From assembly GCA_013400155.1 (NCBI GenBank), contig VXBM01000278.1, positions 677,237-741,236 on the forward strand: DNA of 64,000 nt. The letters are read 5' to 3'. The number at the start of each line of letters is the position of its first letter. Positions within the stretch are counted from its first letter, which is position 1. Shown one piece after another: positions 50,811 to 61,414 of the stretch. The translations under genes and the position numbers were made by a program. The notes beneath the pieces are model-generated. The model was given only the letters and a program-made list of their open reading frames with translations, was not told the DNA's origin and searched no databases. The stretch is from Helopsaltes ochotensis. Lineage: Eukaryota > Chordata > Aves > Passeriformes > Locustellidae.

Positions 50811-53055
50811 TTCTGGTGGGAGATTTTCTCTCTGTGTCCCCATCTCTCCCTCATGTGTCTGTGGTCCTGGTGGAAAGCTCCAGGGAGTGATGTCTGGGGA
50901 TGGGGGCAGGGAGGGTAATTTTTCTTGGTTCTCTAGGAAAGAGGCTGTCTTAAGTCTCCATCTAGGAGTGTGGCACCCAGGGCTTCCTGGGCAGTGCACT
51001 GTACCATGGTTTTAGCTGAGTATAGATTTGATGCCCATTTTGGCTGTGCCAGGTGTCAATGCCAGGGATAAGGTGCTTGGTGGCATCAGATCTTGCTTCC
51101 TCAATGGGAGGCAGTGGGAGCAATGGGCATGGGCAGCACATGAGGGAATATTCAGTCCTTCTTTTCCACCAGCCTGTTGGGTTTTCTAAGCCACCTCTCC
51201 TCACTTCATCTGCCTTTCACTGCCTCTTACACAGTGGGGCAGAGTGTTCTTGTACTGCTGTTCTGCTGGAGTTTCCCAGCCACTGCTCAAGTCTACTGCA
51301 GGTCAAGATACTCTTCAGCAGGGTTTCAGTACACCAAGTATTGGGCAGCTATGTTGGTACATATTGTCTCCTTGGAAGTCTCCCTCATCACTCTTTGGCA
51401 GGTTGGACCCTTTCCTCTTTGGCCTTATCTCTTCTTTTTTACCAGCAAGAGCATCTTCATGTCTGAGGCTCTGAAGCTTTTAAACCATAGACAGCACAAA
51501 GCCAAAAATCCTCTTAAATGAAGGTTTATCTTCCTCTGAATCATCAGACTGGTGCAATTCCTCTTAACTGAAGTATCTGAGCCTGAGTTTGGTCTGCAGG
51601 GATTCGCTTTGGGTTTGTTTTGAATGGGAAGGGGACAAGATGTTTCCACTGTCCCTGGCCTTGGCACAGATGGGATTTTTCATGCTCTTTGTGCAGGTGG
51701 AAAGTTTGGGTTGATTTTCTGATGGGAGGTTCTGTTCAGCATGTCTAGGGCCAAAGCCAGTAAGTTACGTAATGAAAGCCGATTGGCTTTGCTGTAATGT
51801 TATTTTTAACTTTTTGCCTTTTGAGGTTGCTGAATCTGTTAGGTTTTCCACTAAAGAACAGCTAAACTTCTACCCTCCCACACCTTCCCCTTCAAATTCA
51901 TATCCCCGAAAATGTTACGACTCCAGATGCTGAAGTTTGAAGAGAAGCAGGAAATATCAAAAGGTCCAGAATAAAGCTAGGAAAGCAGGCATCTGCAGAC
52001 AGCAACTCAGCTTCCTCAGATGTGGTCATGCAGCCATAACCTCCTCAAGCTGCTACCTTGAAGGGGATATGTAGCAGGCCCTCCTGGAAAATGTATCATG
52101 GAGGCACAATCCCAGTGGAAGCAGTGTCTGATTGATAGGTGCCACCATCATTGCTGATGCCCAGCTTGCATGGGATATATGTTGCTTCTCCCATCTGTTC
52201 CATTCCGTTCATGGACAATGACATTCACACAGTCCATGCTTTCTTTACCAGATCAAATGTCCACCCACCTCTTTCTCCTCTGTCCTGCATCTCTCCTCTG
52301 AAGTGAAACATTCGATGGCTTCTCTGTTCTAGGTGAGAAAATGAGTAAGTTTTTTGTAGGGTCCCAGTGAGGAAAGTCCTGCAGAAGGATGAGGGATGTT
52401 CTGGAGTTCTGCCAAGAGGCAGAAAGCTGGAAGCTTGGCACAGCTGGTAGCAGGGCACAGGCTTCCTTCCTGCCTGGTGAAACTGGCCAGGTCCTGACAT
52501 TTCTCCATGTGCATGGTATACTGTTAAGGCAAGAGGAAAAGCTTTGGGGTTCAGGCATTTTCTTTTCAGCTCAAATTTGCACCCAAGAGAGCTCTTGTGT
52601 TGTGAATGCATAAGAAGTGCACCAGCCCTGCTCTTCTGTGCACCTCTGGGCTGGAGAGGCTGGACTATCCGTGTTTCCATCCACTGCTACATGGATTAGA
52701 AATGGGTTTTCCTGAGGAGCTCTGGAGGGCATTCCCACAGATTCTGACTTCTACCATAAACAGGGAACAGGGGAGGTTCTAGCAGGGCCTACTCTTGCCC
52801 TGTGACTCAATGTGCTTGCTTTACGCCTTCTACCAGAAGTCTCAGGTTTCTCTTGGAGGTGAGTGGTGATTTGCAGTTTGGAGAGGGGGTAATGTGTAGA
52901 CTCTCCTGGAATGAATTTCTGTGACACTTGTGAGTAGTTTGCATTTGATGATTTTCCTCCCTTCTGTTCCCCTGTTCCTCAGCTGGTGGCATGTGTCACA
53001 GTGTACCAAGGAAGACAGGCAGCCTGGTGCTTGGGGGACCCTGCTTCACCTGTCT
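50811..53055. other. Unique DNA, nothing recognised
   Basis: Includes a 151-codon reverse frame (52,225-52,680) and nested frames on the other strand. None has a recognisable domain. Confidence 0.5.
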
Positions 53056-53059
53056 CCAC

Positions 53060-53170
53060 TTCTCAGGCTTCTCTGAGATGTTTCATAAATGACTGCCAGG
53101 CTTCTCCCCTGCCTCAGTTTCCTTGTCTATGTGATGAAAATAAAGGATTCTTTCCACAGGCACTTGAGAC
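53060..53170 (+). mobile_element. Possible MIR-type SINE remnant
   Basis: CTGCCTCAGTTTCCTTGTCT followed by ATGTGATGAAAATAAAGGAT resembles the MIR core. The 5' part is not clearly recognisable. Confidence 0.4.
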
Positions 53171-53955
53171 TTTTACCTCTTGATCTCTGTGTGACATTCA
53201 AAGTCCTGTGGACTATGGTCGAGACATGCTAACCCAAAGTTAGACCTTGCATGTATCATTCTGTCCTCCTTTCCCTCACCCCCACCTTCTCTGCCAATGA
53301 AGTGGCTTTGGAAAATAAGGGTCCTTATGGGATGAGGAGCAAAGTAAATGGGTTTACATTTTTTCAGCTTCTGTTATTTTCTTTGCCCATAACGATTCTG
53401 AGTAACAAATGAAACACGACTGCTAGCTGTATGACTGATCTATTTGTATAATTCTGTCTATGGATTCAGACCCCAGAAGACACATCCAAAGAGGGAGGGT
53501 GTAGGTGGGAGGTGTTTATCGCTGATAGAAACCTCTGTGCTGGTGTTGATGACAGCTCTTTCCCAGCATGTGGGGAAGGCCAGGAGTTGACTGCTGAAGA
53601 TGCAAAATCTCCCGGGGAGCAGTGTGGCAACAGAATGGAAGTGGGACATAGGAGAGAGTGGCTTTGGTCCCTGAGAAAGCATCAGTGACTCAGATGCTGT
53701 GCTGCTGGCACATGAAGATGCTGGTGGACAGGGTGTGGTGGTGAGGCCAGGAGGTCCATGCTGATGTAAATCAAGACGCTCCATTGTGCCTTCAGGGTAA
53801 AGCAGCAATGTGCCCTTTGCCATCACTGGGCCGGCCAGTCTTGCCTAGGCAGGCACTGGTGGCTTTCTGAGCTGCCTTCTTACAGCTTTTCCTTTCACTG
53901 CCTTCCTCCCCTCACATCTTGTACTTGATTTGATCTTATTAAATTGATACATAGA
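53171..53955. other. Unique DNA, nothing recognised
   Basis: No gene or repeat family is recognised. The reverse 122-codon frame (53,458-53,826) has no domain-like sequence. Confidence 0.5.
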
Positions 53956-53959
53956 TGTG

Positions 53960-54290
53960 ATCTGGCTGGGCCATAGTAAAGCAGCCCCGACCCTGGGAGG
54001 GAGAGGAACATCCTACCTCCCTTTGCCAGACAACGAGGCCAGTCAGCCTTGGGTAATTGAGCTTTAATAGACTCTGAGAGGGGTGTAGCTCTCCAGGGAG
54101 CAGCCTCAGCTGGCAGCCCAGGGGGGACGGTGCCTATTGAAAGAGGCTTTCGCGACAGCGGGGAATGGTCTTAGCTCCGTGCCGACAGACGAGGCAGAAA
54201 AATTATCAACAGGAAACACTGAACTCAGACAGTGCTCCTGTGTGAGTGAGCAAGCTGGAAAACTTTCACGTGGAAGTCTGAGGTCTCTGA
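53960..54290. promoter_or_regulatory. Enhancer-like conserved non-coding candidate
   Basis: CpGs at about 53,989, 54,031, 54,128, 54,151-54,153, 54,160, 54,178, 54,182, 54,190 and 54,269, a GGGTAATTGAGCTTTAATAG block (54,052-54,071), and a GC-mixed body differ from the flanks. It lies ~230 bases before the candidate exon at 54.5 kb, so it might be a conserved intron segment or promoter-like region for it. Confidence 0.4.
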
Positions 54291-54522
54291 ATAAGAATGT
54301 ACACTGGCATTATTTGATGCTTGATTTCTACGGCCCTGTCCCTTCTCCTCTCTGTTTCAGGTGTACTTTCCATGTGGTCTGTTCACTTGTGTCTGTTTTT
54401 CTTTGTCCCCTGGGACATTCTCACTCTAGGATATTTTTATTTTGATATAAAGATATTTATTTAGGTCCCTCAGTCTCAGTGAGAAAGGCAGTTATCCCTG
54501 AAGACTGAACTTTGTGCCACAG

Positions 54523-54876
54523 GACTGTTTCCCTGATGGGCAGATAAGAGATTCTCCAGCTGGAGATGTGAAGGAGGATGTGATGGACAAGCCAGACTCC
54601 AGCACTGCTGACTTCTCCCGGTTGAAATCACTATTTGAGCAAAAGAAGAAAGCGCGGGATCTTTCTGTTGTGTCTTTGAAAGGAAAACAGCCTACAGCAT
54701 TTCAAATGAATGAAAGCCCAAACCAGAGGCACCTGGCTGTTACTCCTGTTTTCTGGTGGAGCTGGAGACAGAGCGCTGGAGATCAGCTAAGCACAGACAC
54801 AGCAACTCTGCCCCTGGGTCCTTTGCCCCAGCAGAGAGTGACCTCCTCATGTGAATGTTGTCCCTTCTCTTCATGA
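54523..54876 (+). CDS. Candidate coding exon or gene fragment, protein not recognised
   Basis: This forward frame is the most coding-like in the window. It is open from 54,502, with a possible splice acceptor (GCCACAG) ending at 54,522 and a stop at 54,874-54,876. The first in-frame ATG is at 54,583. The central part reads FSRLKSLFEQKKKARDLS, a charged, amphipathic-looking helix, preceded by an acidic stretch (DVKEDVMDKPDSSTADF) and followed by ordinary mixed residues (GKQPTAFQMNESPNQ). This looks more like a natural disordered or helical segment than random translation. No good splice donor is seen, so it would be a terminal exon. There is no downstream poly(A) tail that would prove a retrocopy, and the acceptor's pyrimidine tract is weak. 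The last ~45 codons (WWSWRQSAG and after) look less coding-like, so the true end may lie earlier. Chance ORF remains a real alternative. Confidence 0.35.
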   Translation, partial: DCFPDGQIRDSPAGDVKEDVMDKPDSSTADFSRLKSLFEQKKKARDLSVVSLKGKQPTAFQMNESPNQRHLAVTPVFWWSWRQSAGDQLSTDTATLPLGPLPQQRVTSSCECCPFSS

Positions 54877-55850
54877 GGCTCTCTCATTAGAAGGATAACA
54901 GTGTTTCATCCAAGTATTGGTGGGACCCAGAGAAGATACAGATGTAAATCACCACTAAGATTATTTGTCTCTTAAGTTTACGAATTATTCTCAGATGTAT
55001 CAGCAGGTGATTTTCAGATGTGGTTTAGACATGGTTGTTGTTATCAGGTTTCATGTGATGTTCCATGCATTAAGAGCACTTTCTCTGGTGTTTTGTGATT
55101 TAGCACACCTGCTCCATGAACAGCATCCTCTGTACCATAGCATGTACCACTGTGCTCCTAAGCCAGTGCCATGTGAGTTCACCTCCGTTTGTGGGGATGC
55201 CTTCATGTATATTCTGCAGAAGTGTTTTTGTTGGTTTAGAGGTCACACACACTTTCCAGCTCATCTGATTTGTGTCTTTCACCTGGAAGCACATCCACTT
55301 CTGAGTAAATTCCACAACCATCATGAGCAAGCCTGGGTTTAGATTGACAAAAGGGGAAGATATGTGAGTATTTGAAGAGCACTGAGATGAAGGTATGTGT
55401 GTGGATTATTTAGGCTGGGACACATTGGCAATGAATGAAATAAATACATAAATTAAGAATGCTTAGCATATACTATCTGCAGCCCTTAAAACACCCCCAT
55501 ATAGATGGAAATTGTATCTAGGCAGGAATATTTTTTTTAATGAGAATTTGTAAACTGCAGTTACTTCTGCTCCAAAATGTCATAAGAACTAAAAAATATA
55601 ATGTTTTCACAGAGGAATAATTTGATTCTCATCCTAAGCCTATCTCCCTTTTTCCTATATACTAGTCCCAAAATTTTGTATTGGATAAAATGAAATATTT
55701 TGTTCCCAGTGCAACTTTTTACCATTTGAAAGTCACTTTTAAGCCTAAATGGTCTAGAACTTTAAAATGAAAGTAGTTTTCAATCATAAAACAAATGTTT
55801 TTGTTTATAAAATGTTAGAGCTGGATGTTGCCATGATTCCACAGTTTCTT

Positions 55851-55852
<2 letters not shown>
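54877..55852. other. Unique AT-rich DNA, nothing recognised
   Basis: The 125-codon forward frame at 54,965-55,342 begins at TTG and has no recognisable domain. Confidence 0.5.
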
Positions 55853-55938
<86 letters not shown>

Positions 55939-55939
55939 N

Positions 55940-55995
<56 letters not shown>
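55853..55995 (+). repeat. 143-base poly(T) run with an internal undetermined base
   Basis: T86, N at 55,939, then T56. A homopolymer this long with one N is more likely a gap join or consensus artefact than a reliable length. Poly-Phe or poly-Lys frames across it are not genes. Confidence 0.9.
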
Positions 55996-55996
<1 letters not shown>

Positions 55997-56400
55997 GTCC
56001 CGTCTGAAATTGCTTCACAGAGAGAGAGTTGTTAGAAATTGACCCCTCCCTTTCATTTTAATGAACTTGTACTTTGAGAAGTAAGAAGTTCTCATAGAAA
56101 ATCTGAACACAGCTATAGGGGGGAAAATTTATGTACACAGCGTCAGCAGTTCTGAACATTTTTTTTGCCCCCAACAATGTGTCCTGATGAATTGTGACCT
56201 TTAAGCTCAGGGGGAAAAAAAATTAAACTCGCTCTAAATCTTTTATGAAACTAGAGTGCAATAGATTGAGTTGTCCAAAGGTGTGTGAGTACGTGGTCCT
56301 ATCCTTCTAGAAAACGTCATGATTTTTTTTAAACCAATCTCATGATTTTGGAATGAGGGGATGGTCTTATTCATCATTTTTAAGTGCTCAGTTTTAACAA
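55996..56400. other. AT-rich unique DNA with isolated CpGs
   Basis: Several A8 or T8 runs and CpGs at about 56,141, 56,230, 56,292 and 56,316. Possibly constrained, but no specific call. Confidence 0.4.
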
Positions 56401-56404
56401 TACC

Positions 56405-56550
56405 GCATTATTCCCAGATAGCAGATGGGAAAACGGAGAAATGTGGTGAATTGCCAGCAGCGGAGCCAGAAATAGAACCCAGATGTCCTGGTCTTGTGTC
56501 GAAGCTCCGTGGTCTCTCCAGGAGGGCAAAGAGGAGGCTGCAGCGCCGGG
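56405..56550 (-). mobile_element. MIR-type SINE remnant
   Basis: On the plus strand the order is CAGATGGGAAAACGGAGAAA, TGTGGTGAATTGCCAGCAGC, GGAGCCAGAAATAGAACCCA and GATGTCCTGGTCTTGTGTCG. This is the reverse complement of the MIR core (paired 'gggattcgaaccc'-type and 'cctcagtttcc'-type blocks). Diverged and inactive. It abuts the CpG-rich patch to the right. Confidence 0.75.
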
Positions 56551-56880
56551 GGATCTTCCAGTACAAAGCCAAACCCTGAAGGGCGGGGTGAGCCACCTCA
56601 GCCCCCCGACGGGCTGTGAGGCGCTGGAGCTCGGTGTGTCCGTCAGCGTGTCGGCAGGGCCGGCGCAGGCCGGGCGGTGTGGGGCCGGGCCGGGCCGGGC
56701 CGCCGTGCGGGCCCGTGCTGTGTGCGGTGTGCGCTGCGCCGCTGGCTGCAGGGAGCGGCGGGTCAGCTCCTGCCTGCTTTTCCAGCTCGCTGCATGCACG
56801 GCACAGGTCAGCTCGCCTGTGGTTTAGCGTGGCTGTGGGAAGCTGCCGGCTCCTGTGTTTAGCTGCCTTCAGGCCTAGCT
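56540..56880 (+). other. CpG-island-like GC-rich patch
   Basis: Very GC-rich with dense CpGs, the strongest CpG cluster in the window apart from the 63-kb array. Forward frames of 60-114 codons in three overlapping registers are typical of GC-rich DNA. No TATA box, start codon context or splice donor gives a gene. It may be an orphan CpG island or promoter of an unannotated transcript. Confidence 0.5.
56681..56700 (+). repeat. GGGCC pentamer repeat, G-quadruplex-capable
   Basis: Four GGGCC-type units in a row give G3 runs at 56,682-56,684, 56,687-56,689, 56,692-56,694 and 56,697-56,699 with 2-base spacers, an ideal predicted quadruplex on the plus strand. Confidence 0.8.
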
Positions 56881-56899
56881 AAGCCGAGGCAGTGTCTGG

Positions 56900-57065
56900 C
56901 TCCCCAGCCACAATCTCTCGTTAGAAAGAAATTAAAAGCCACTCAATTTTGGCTAATATCCCTCTGTAGGCCTTTAACTCCACCTGTGACTAACCCATTC
57001 ATAATAGCTCTGTTTTAGTGGCTTGGGTTGATGTATCCTCGATTAATTTGGGAGGAGAGCGGCAG
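56900..57065. promoter_or_regulatory. Enhancer-like conserved non-coding candidate
   Basis: AT-rich DNA with GAAATTAAAAGCC (56,929-56,941), CATAATAGCTC (57,000-57,010) and CTCGATTAATTTGG (57,037-57,050) homeodomain-type cores next to the CpG patch. Inference from motif density. Confidence 0.4.
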
Positions 57066-57074
57066 GGCCATATC

Positions 57075-57475
57075 TCTTTGTCTCCCCTCTCTTAATCCCT
57101 ATCCTACAGTCTGTCTTCTCCCACTATTTCATCTCTGCTGTCACTTCTCCATTCATTCACCCTCTTCTCACCCCCTGACTGCTTTTGTCCCCTTCTCACT
57201 TTTTGGTGTTTTCTTCCCCAACTCCTGTTTGTCTGCCTTCTCCCTTTGTTCTCCTCATGTCCTTTAACTTTGCTCTTTTCTCCTCCTTTTTTTCCTTGGC
57301 CAGTATTGCTTCCTTTTCAACTTTCCTTTCTTTTCTCATCCTTTTCTTCCCCTCATTTGGACTCCTTTTTCTCCCCCCCCCACCACCTCTCCTCTCCCCC
57401 AGTTCTCCTCTTGTGTCCTCTTCCTCCTTCCCCAGGTTTCAGATGCTCATGCAATCTCTCTCCCTCTTTGTTTCA
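57075..57475 (+). repeat. Long pyrimidine-rich tract
   Basis: About 400 bases of C/T-rich DNA, including a C9-type run near 57,374-57,382. The Phe/Leu/Ser/Pro-rich frames crossing it are compositional. Confidence 0.8.
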
Positions 57476-57479
57476 GTCA

Positions 57480-57700
57480 CCCCCACCCCGCTCCCACTCT
57501 CGATTATTATTAATGATAAAGGCTAAAACATCACATCAGTAATTTCTGAGTGAGTTTTGCAATGAAGCTGGGGCCTTATCAGCCCCTCCCGAGTGCCACA
57601 AATTTTACTTTTGCAATTTCACGCCTTTGGTTATTATCACGCTGCTTCGTCCCTGCTCTGCCTCGCGCTTTCCCTCCCCCCCTCCTCTGGAGAGAGTACT
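57480..57700. promoter_or_regulatory. Enhancer-like conserved non-coding candidate
   Basis: CGATTATTATTAATGATAAA at 57,500-57,519 carries overlapping homeodomain and GATA-like cores. GGGGCCTTATCAGCCCC near 57,570-57,586 has a GATA-type TTATC core flanked by an inverted GGGGC/GCCCC. CpGs at 57,590, 57,622, 57,639, 57,647 and 57,664-57,666 are retained. Confidence 0.45.
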
Positions 57701-59550
57701 TAAACTTGTTTTCATTCCCTTATTCTTTATTTTTTTAATGTCCACTCTCTCTGGAGCCAGTAATGTTCTTCCTCTTTTTTCCTCTCCCATTTTCTGTTAA
57801 TTCTGTGCCATCTGCCTTAGCATCTGTTAAAAATAAAATTTCCCTCACAATGAGAAACCCTCCCTGCCTTGCCTCCATCCCCTCCCCCACAGTCTCAGCC
57901 CCCCTACTTTTCCTACCATGGTTGTTGGAGGCTGCTGCTCTCCCTCTTGGGGTACCTCTTCATCCCTCTTCCCATCTTCCCTGCTGCCTCTCTGGGCTGG
58001 CTCAGCAGCATCTGCTGGGCAATGGGGTGGAAGTGGGAGGAGAAGGGAAGAAGAAGGTTCTGAGTGCGACTGAATCACTCTCACCTCCCACATCCATGGG
58101 TGTGTTTGCGTGCATGAGTTTCTTACTTATGAGTGTTTTTGTGAGCCTGGGCAGGTAGGATTAGCACCGATGTGGTAAATCAGCCTGGGGACAAACTGTC
58201 TCTCTGGGACTGATGAGTGGGGCCACCCTGGGAACAGGAGAGGGTCTGGCTGCTGTGTAATGCACCAACTCTCCACCATCCATGCTCATCAGGTGAAGAC
58301 TGTTTTGACCTGAGTGTGATCAGGTGTGGATTTGGCTACTGTGGAGTATAGCTTCTACCCACCTGGTTGACACGAGCATGAAGAAGCTATCCTGATCCAG
58401 AAAGAATATTTTGTTGATTTTTTTTTTCAAAGTGATAAGCTTTTACAGCCAAACTTACATTAGGAGAAGGGGTAGACCTCTGTGATTTCCCATTTTCATC
58501 AAGGTCATGGCAGTGGGTCTGATACACATGTGAAACCTCCCTCTGTGCCTTGGAAAGACTTTGGTTGCTACTTCTCCTCTGAAAGTTTAAGGAGCTAAGG
58601 ATCTAGAGACTCTGGTTCCTGTTAAAATTTTCTTTTGTGATTTCATGTTGGATGGCTTGGTTCCCTCAGCAGGAGTTTGGATTTGTCATGGATTCTGTTG
58701 CATGAGTGTGCCAGGCTTTCAGAACTGCCTGGCTCAGTTGTCCTCATCCAAGTCAGGCTAGAGTTTGAGCAGGGATCCAGCTCTTCCCTACTGCTCACCC
58801 TGACTCAGTGGTATCTTGGGACATGCCCCAGTTTCAGGATCAGGCCCTTCCTCTGGTCGGTCATGGTATTTGGAGGCTGTGTTGAGCACAGTGTTTTAGG
58901 AGATTCTATTACACACAGCATCAGTGTTTGCAAAGCTGCTGACAACAGACCCCTGCTCACATGCTCCTTCCTGAGGCTTTTGCTCCCCAAGGGCCATCAG
59001 CTTCTCTTCCTGTGATGCAGATGGAGCTTTTAAAACAACCTGGCATCCCATGTGCTAACTCTTCCATGTGCTCGCGATCTCTGAGGCAGTGCCCCGAGAC
59101 TTTCTTGTTTGTGCCTGCCAGGAAAATCATGCCTTCATATTGTTGTGTTTGCCTTTATGTGACTGTGTGTTTGGGTTAAGGACCCAGATGTTGAGAGTAT
59201 GTATATGAGCCATCAGGTGTATCTGTATGTCCAGCTGTAGATGCCTTCAGCGATGAACTGATGCCCTTGCAGATGTGGACAGGTGTTCATTTATCTCTGG
59301 AGCCACAAGTGGCCGGCAGGTGCATCTGTGCTGAGCGGGGGTGTTTGCTCTGTGCTCTGTGTGTGCCCGTCACAGGTGTGTCAGTGGGAGCGTGTGTGAG
59401 CCCAGCTCCCTTGGCAGGTGTCTTTGGGTACGGGTGGGTATGGATAAGGAGGGTGCAGGACCACTCACCTATGGCCACACATGCCTGCTCTGGCCAGAGG
59501 TGTGAGCCAGGAGAGTGCAGGCAGAGGAAGACCCCAGCGAGTTTACACGG
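57701..59550. other. Unique DNA, C/T-rich at the left, nothing recognised
   Basis: The first ~250 bases continue pyrimidine-rich. Overlapping frames up to 154 codons (59,261-59,725) show no recognisable domain. Confidence 0.5.
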
Positions 59551-59554
59551 AGCA

Positions 59555-60125
59555 AATCCCACCCTCTGTCTCCCTGCCGCGCCTCCATTAACAGCCCCAC
59601 TGAAGGGGCTCAGAGCAGCGTGGTTCTGCTCCAGCACAATAACCTCTGCAGCTTTGATAACAACAAGCCCCCTTAAACCCTCTTCCTCCCCCCAGCTCCC
59701 CTTTTCTCTCCCCTGCTCCCTTTGAGCCCTGCCGACAATAGGCAGGCCTGCTGCAGAGCTGCCCACAGCCCAGGCAGGCACACAAAGCCGCCGAGAGCTT
59801 ACAGGAATTCTTTGGCAGGCTGCTGGTTGCTGCGGAGAAGAAGAAGGGCCCTTCATACTCGGAAGCTGTCTCATTGCCCCTGGCCCTATTCTCTTCCCGT
59901 GTTTGATAGACACTGAGCCACGGTAATCTCTCTCTGCCCCGAGGGGAACAACAGCTTTTGTGAAACAGATTTTTACAAACTGTTTTGACCCCACATCCCC
60001 GGTGCTCCCCCTTGCCTCCCCCCTTCCCTTCCCTCCAGTTCACTGGCTGTATCAGTGTCACATAATTAAATCAGCTTTCCTGTTTGCCTCTGCTTCCTGC
60101 TAATTGTTTGCTCACAGCTAGGATT
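59555..60125. promoter_or_regulatory. Enhancer-like conserved non-coding candidate
   Basis: Motif-dense DNA: CTCCATTAACAGCC (59,583-59,596), GCAGCTTTGATAACAAC (TCF/LEF-like CTTTGAT with GATA-like GATAAC, 59,648-59,664) and CACATAATTAAATCAGC (60,059-60,075). CpGs are retained throughout. The longest frame in the window, 235 codons on the minus strand (59,287-59,994), covers part of it but begins at GTG, spans unrelated sequence and lacks any domain. I therefore read the block as regulatory, not coding. Confidence 0.45.
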
Positions 60126-61392
60126 AGCAAGTCAGGGTTATTTTTCACATATCCTCATACAGGTTTTCCTGCTGCAGGAGCCCACTTCATGGTTCTTGGC
60201 CTCCCTACTAGCCTGCTTCACATGCACTATGGACAAACAGCTCTATGGGTCTTGGAGGTACAGGGAAATTGCTGGGCTTCCCGAGAGAGTCCTGGCAGTT
60301 ATGCATGCTGAAAAGGACACAGAATCTGTGTCAATATTTCTTTCATTCTCTCTTGCAAAACAAGCTGAAGGAGTTTGAGAGTGAGGATGAGTCCACTGGG
60401 TACTTGGTGAGCCTAACACCCATTCTCAGAGGCTGGTCAAATGAGGAGCTCCTCAAATGGAGGCTCATGATAATCCCTTTGGGAACTGCTGAGCCACACC
60501 ATTTTAATGGTATTAGAATGAGGGTAAGCCTAAAGCAAATACTTGGAGTCACTATTGCAAGTGCATCACAATATAAGAAGTTATCTCCCATTAGCTAAAC
60601 CTACATAGCTGCTCCAGAGCTCCACTTGCAGCCTGCCTCAGCTAGGAGGCAAAATGAACCGGCTTACCCCACCTTTAGTCTCTGCACTCTGCAATGCACA
60701 GGAGTTAAAAGTGGGTTGCAGAGCTCAGCTAACACATTGCAAATGGTCAAGGTATTGTTACAACATCTTTTATGAGCCAGCACTTACCTCTTCAAGCAAG
60801 ATCAAAATGCTTTGATAAAGTATCTTGCTTTGAAAGGAAGAAAATAATGATTTGATTCAGCTGATTAGAATAGTAAAAATCTTTTTACATTAAGCCCTTG
60901 GAAAAATTCACTGATTTTCAGGAGGAGGAAGTAGAAAATATACATCATCATATAACTTGCTCTGTCCTGCAGACTTATTGATGGTGTGTGGCCTTGGTCT
61001 TTCAGGAGTCCATGTGATTTAAGTTTTTTTCTCTATTGGAAGAAATCTGAAATCCCTCAAATGCTGAGGAAAAGTTTACATTAAGGTGATGACAAGATTC
61101 TGGTTTTCACCCACTTTTTTTCAGGGTTAACAACTTCTTTCCTAGTGCTACCAATTAGTCTCTCACTCCTTGATGATGTGAGTTAAAGATCTGAAGTGGC
61201 TTCAAATATAAATTGAACTGCTATTTTCTTTTCACTCCATGCTAAACCCGAACACTTTTAGTTGGACATTTGAGGTCTCTTAGCTAATGGATAGAGCGGT
61301 CTTGAAAATACAAGTTTTGTTTCCTGTAAGTTCAGAGGTTAGTAATTGTAATAAGAAACAAATAAGAATAAAATAATAGTCCTGTGTCCTCC
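60126..61392. other. Unique DNA, nothing recognised
   Basis: No gene or repeat family is recognised. Confidence 0.55.
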
Positions 61393-61414
61393 AAAAAAAA
61401 AAAAAAAAAAAAAA
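61393..61414 (+). repeat. Poly(A) run, 22 bases
   Basis: Uninterrupted A22. No retrotransposed sequence is recognised immediately upstream. Confidence 0.9.

Noticed and set aside
54965..55342. 125-codon frame rich in His, Cys and Phe
   Set aside because: Starts at TTG and no family is recognised; likely chance.
55767..56042. Poly-Phe or poly-Lys frames
   Set aside because: Translations of the T143 run through an N.
59287..59994. 235-codon minus-strand open frame
   Set aside because: It begins at GTG, has no recognisable domain, is GC-driven and overlaps motif-dense non-coding sequence.
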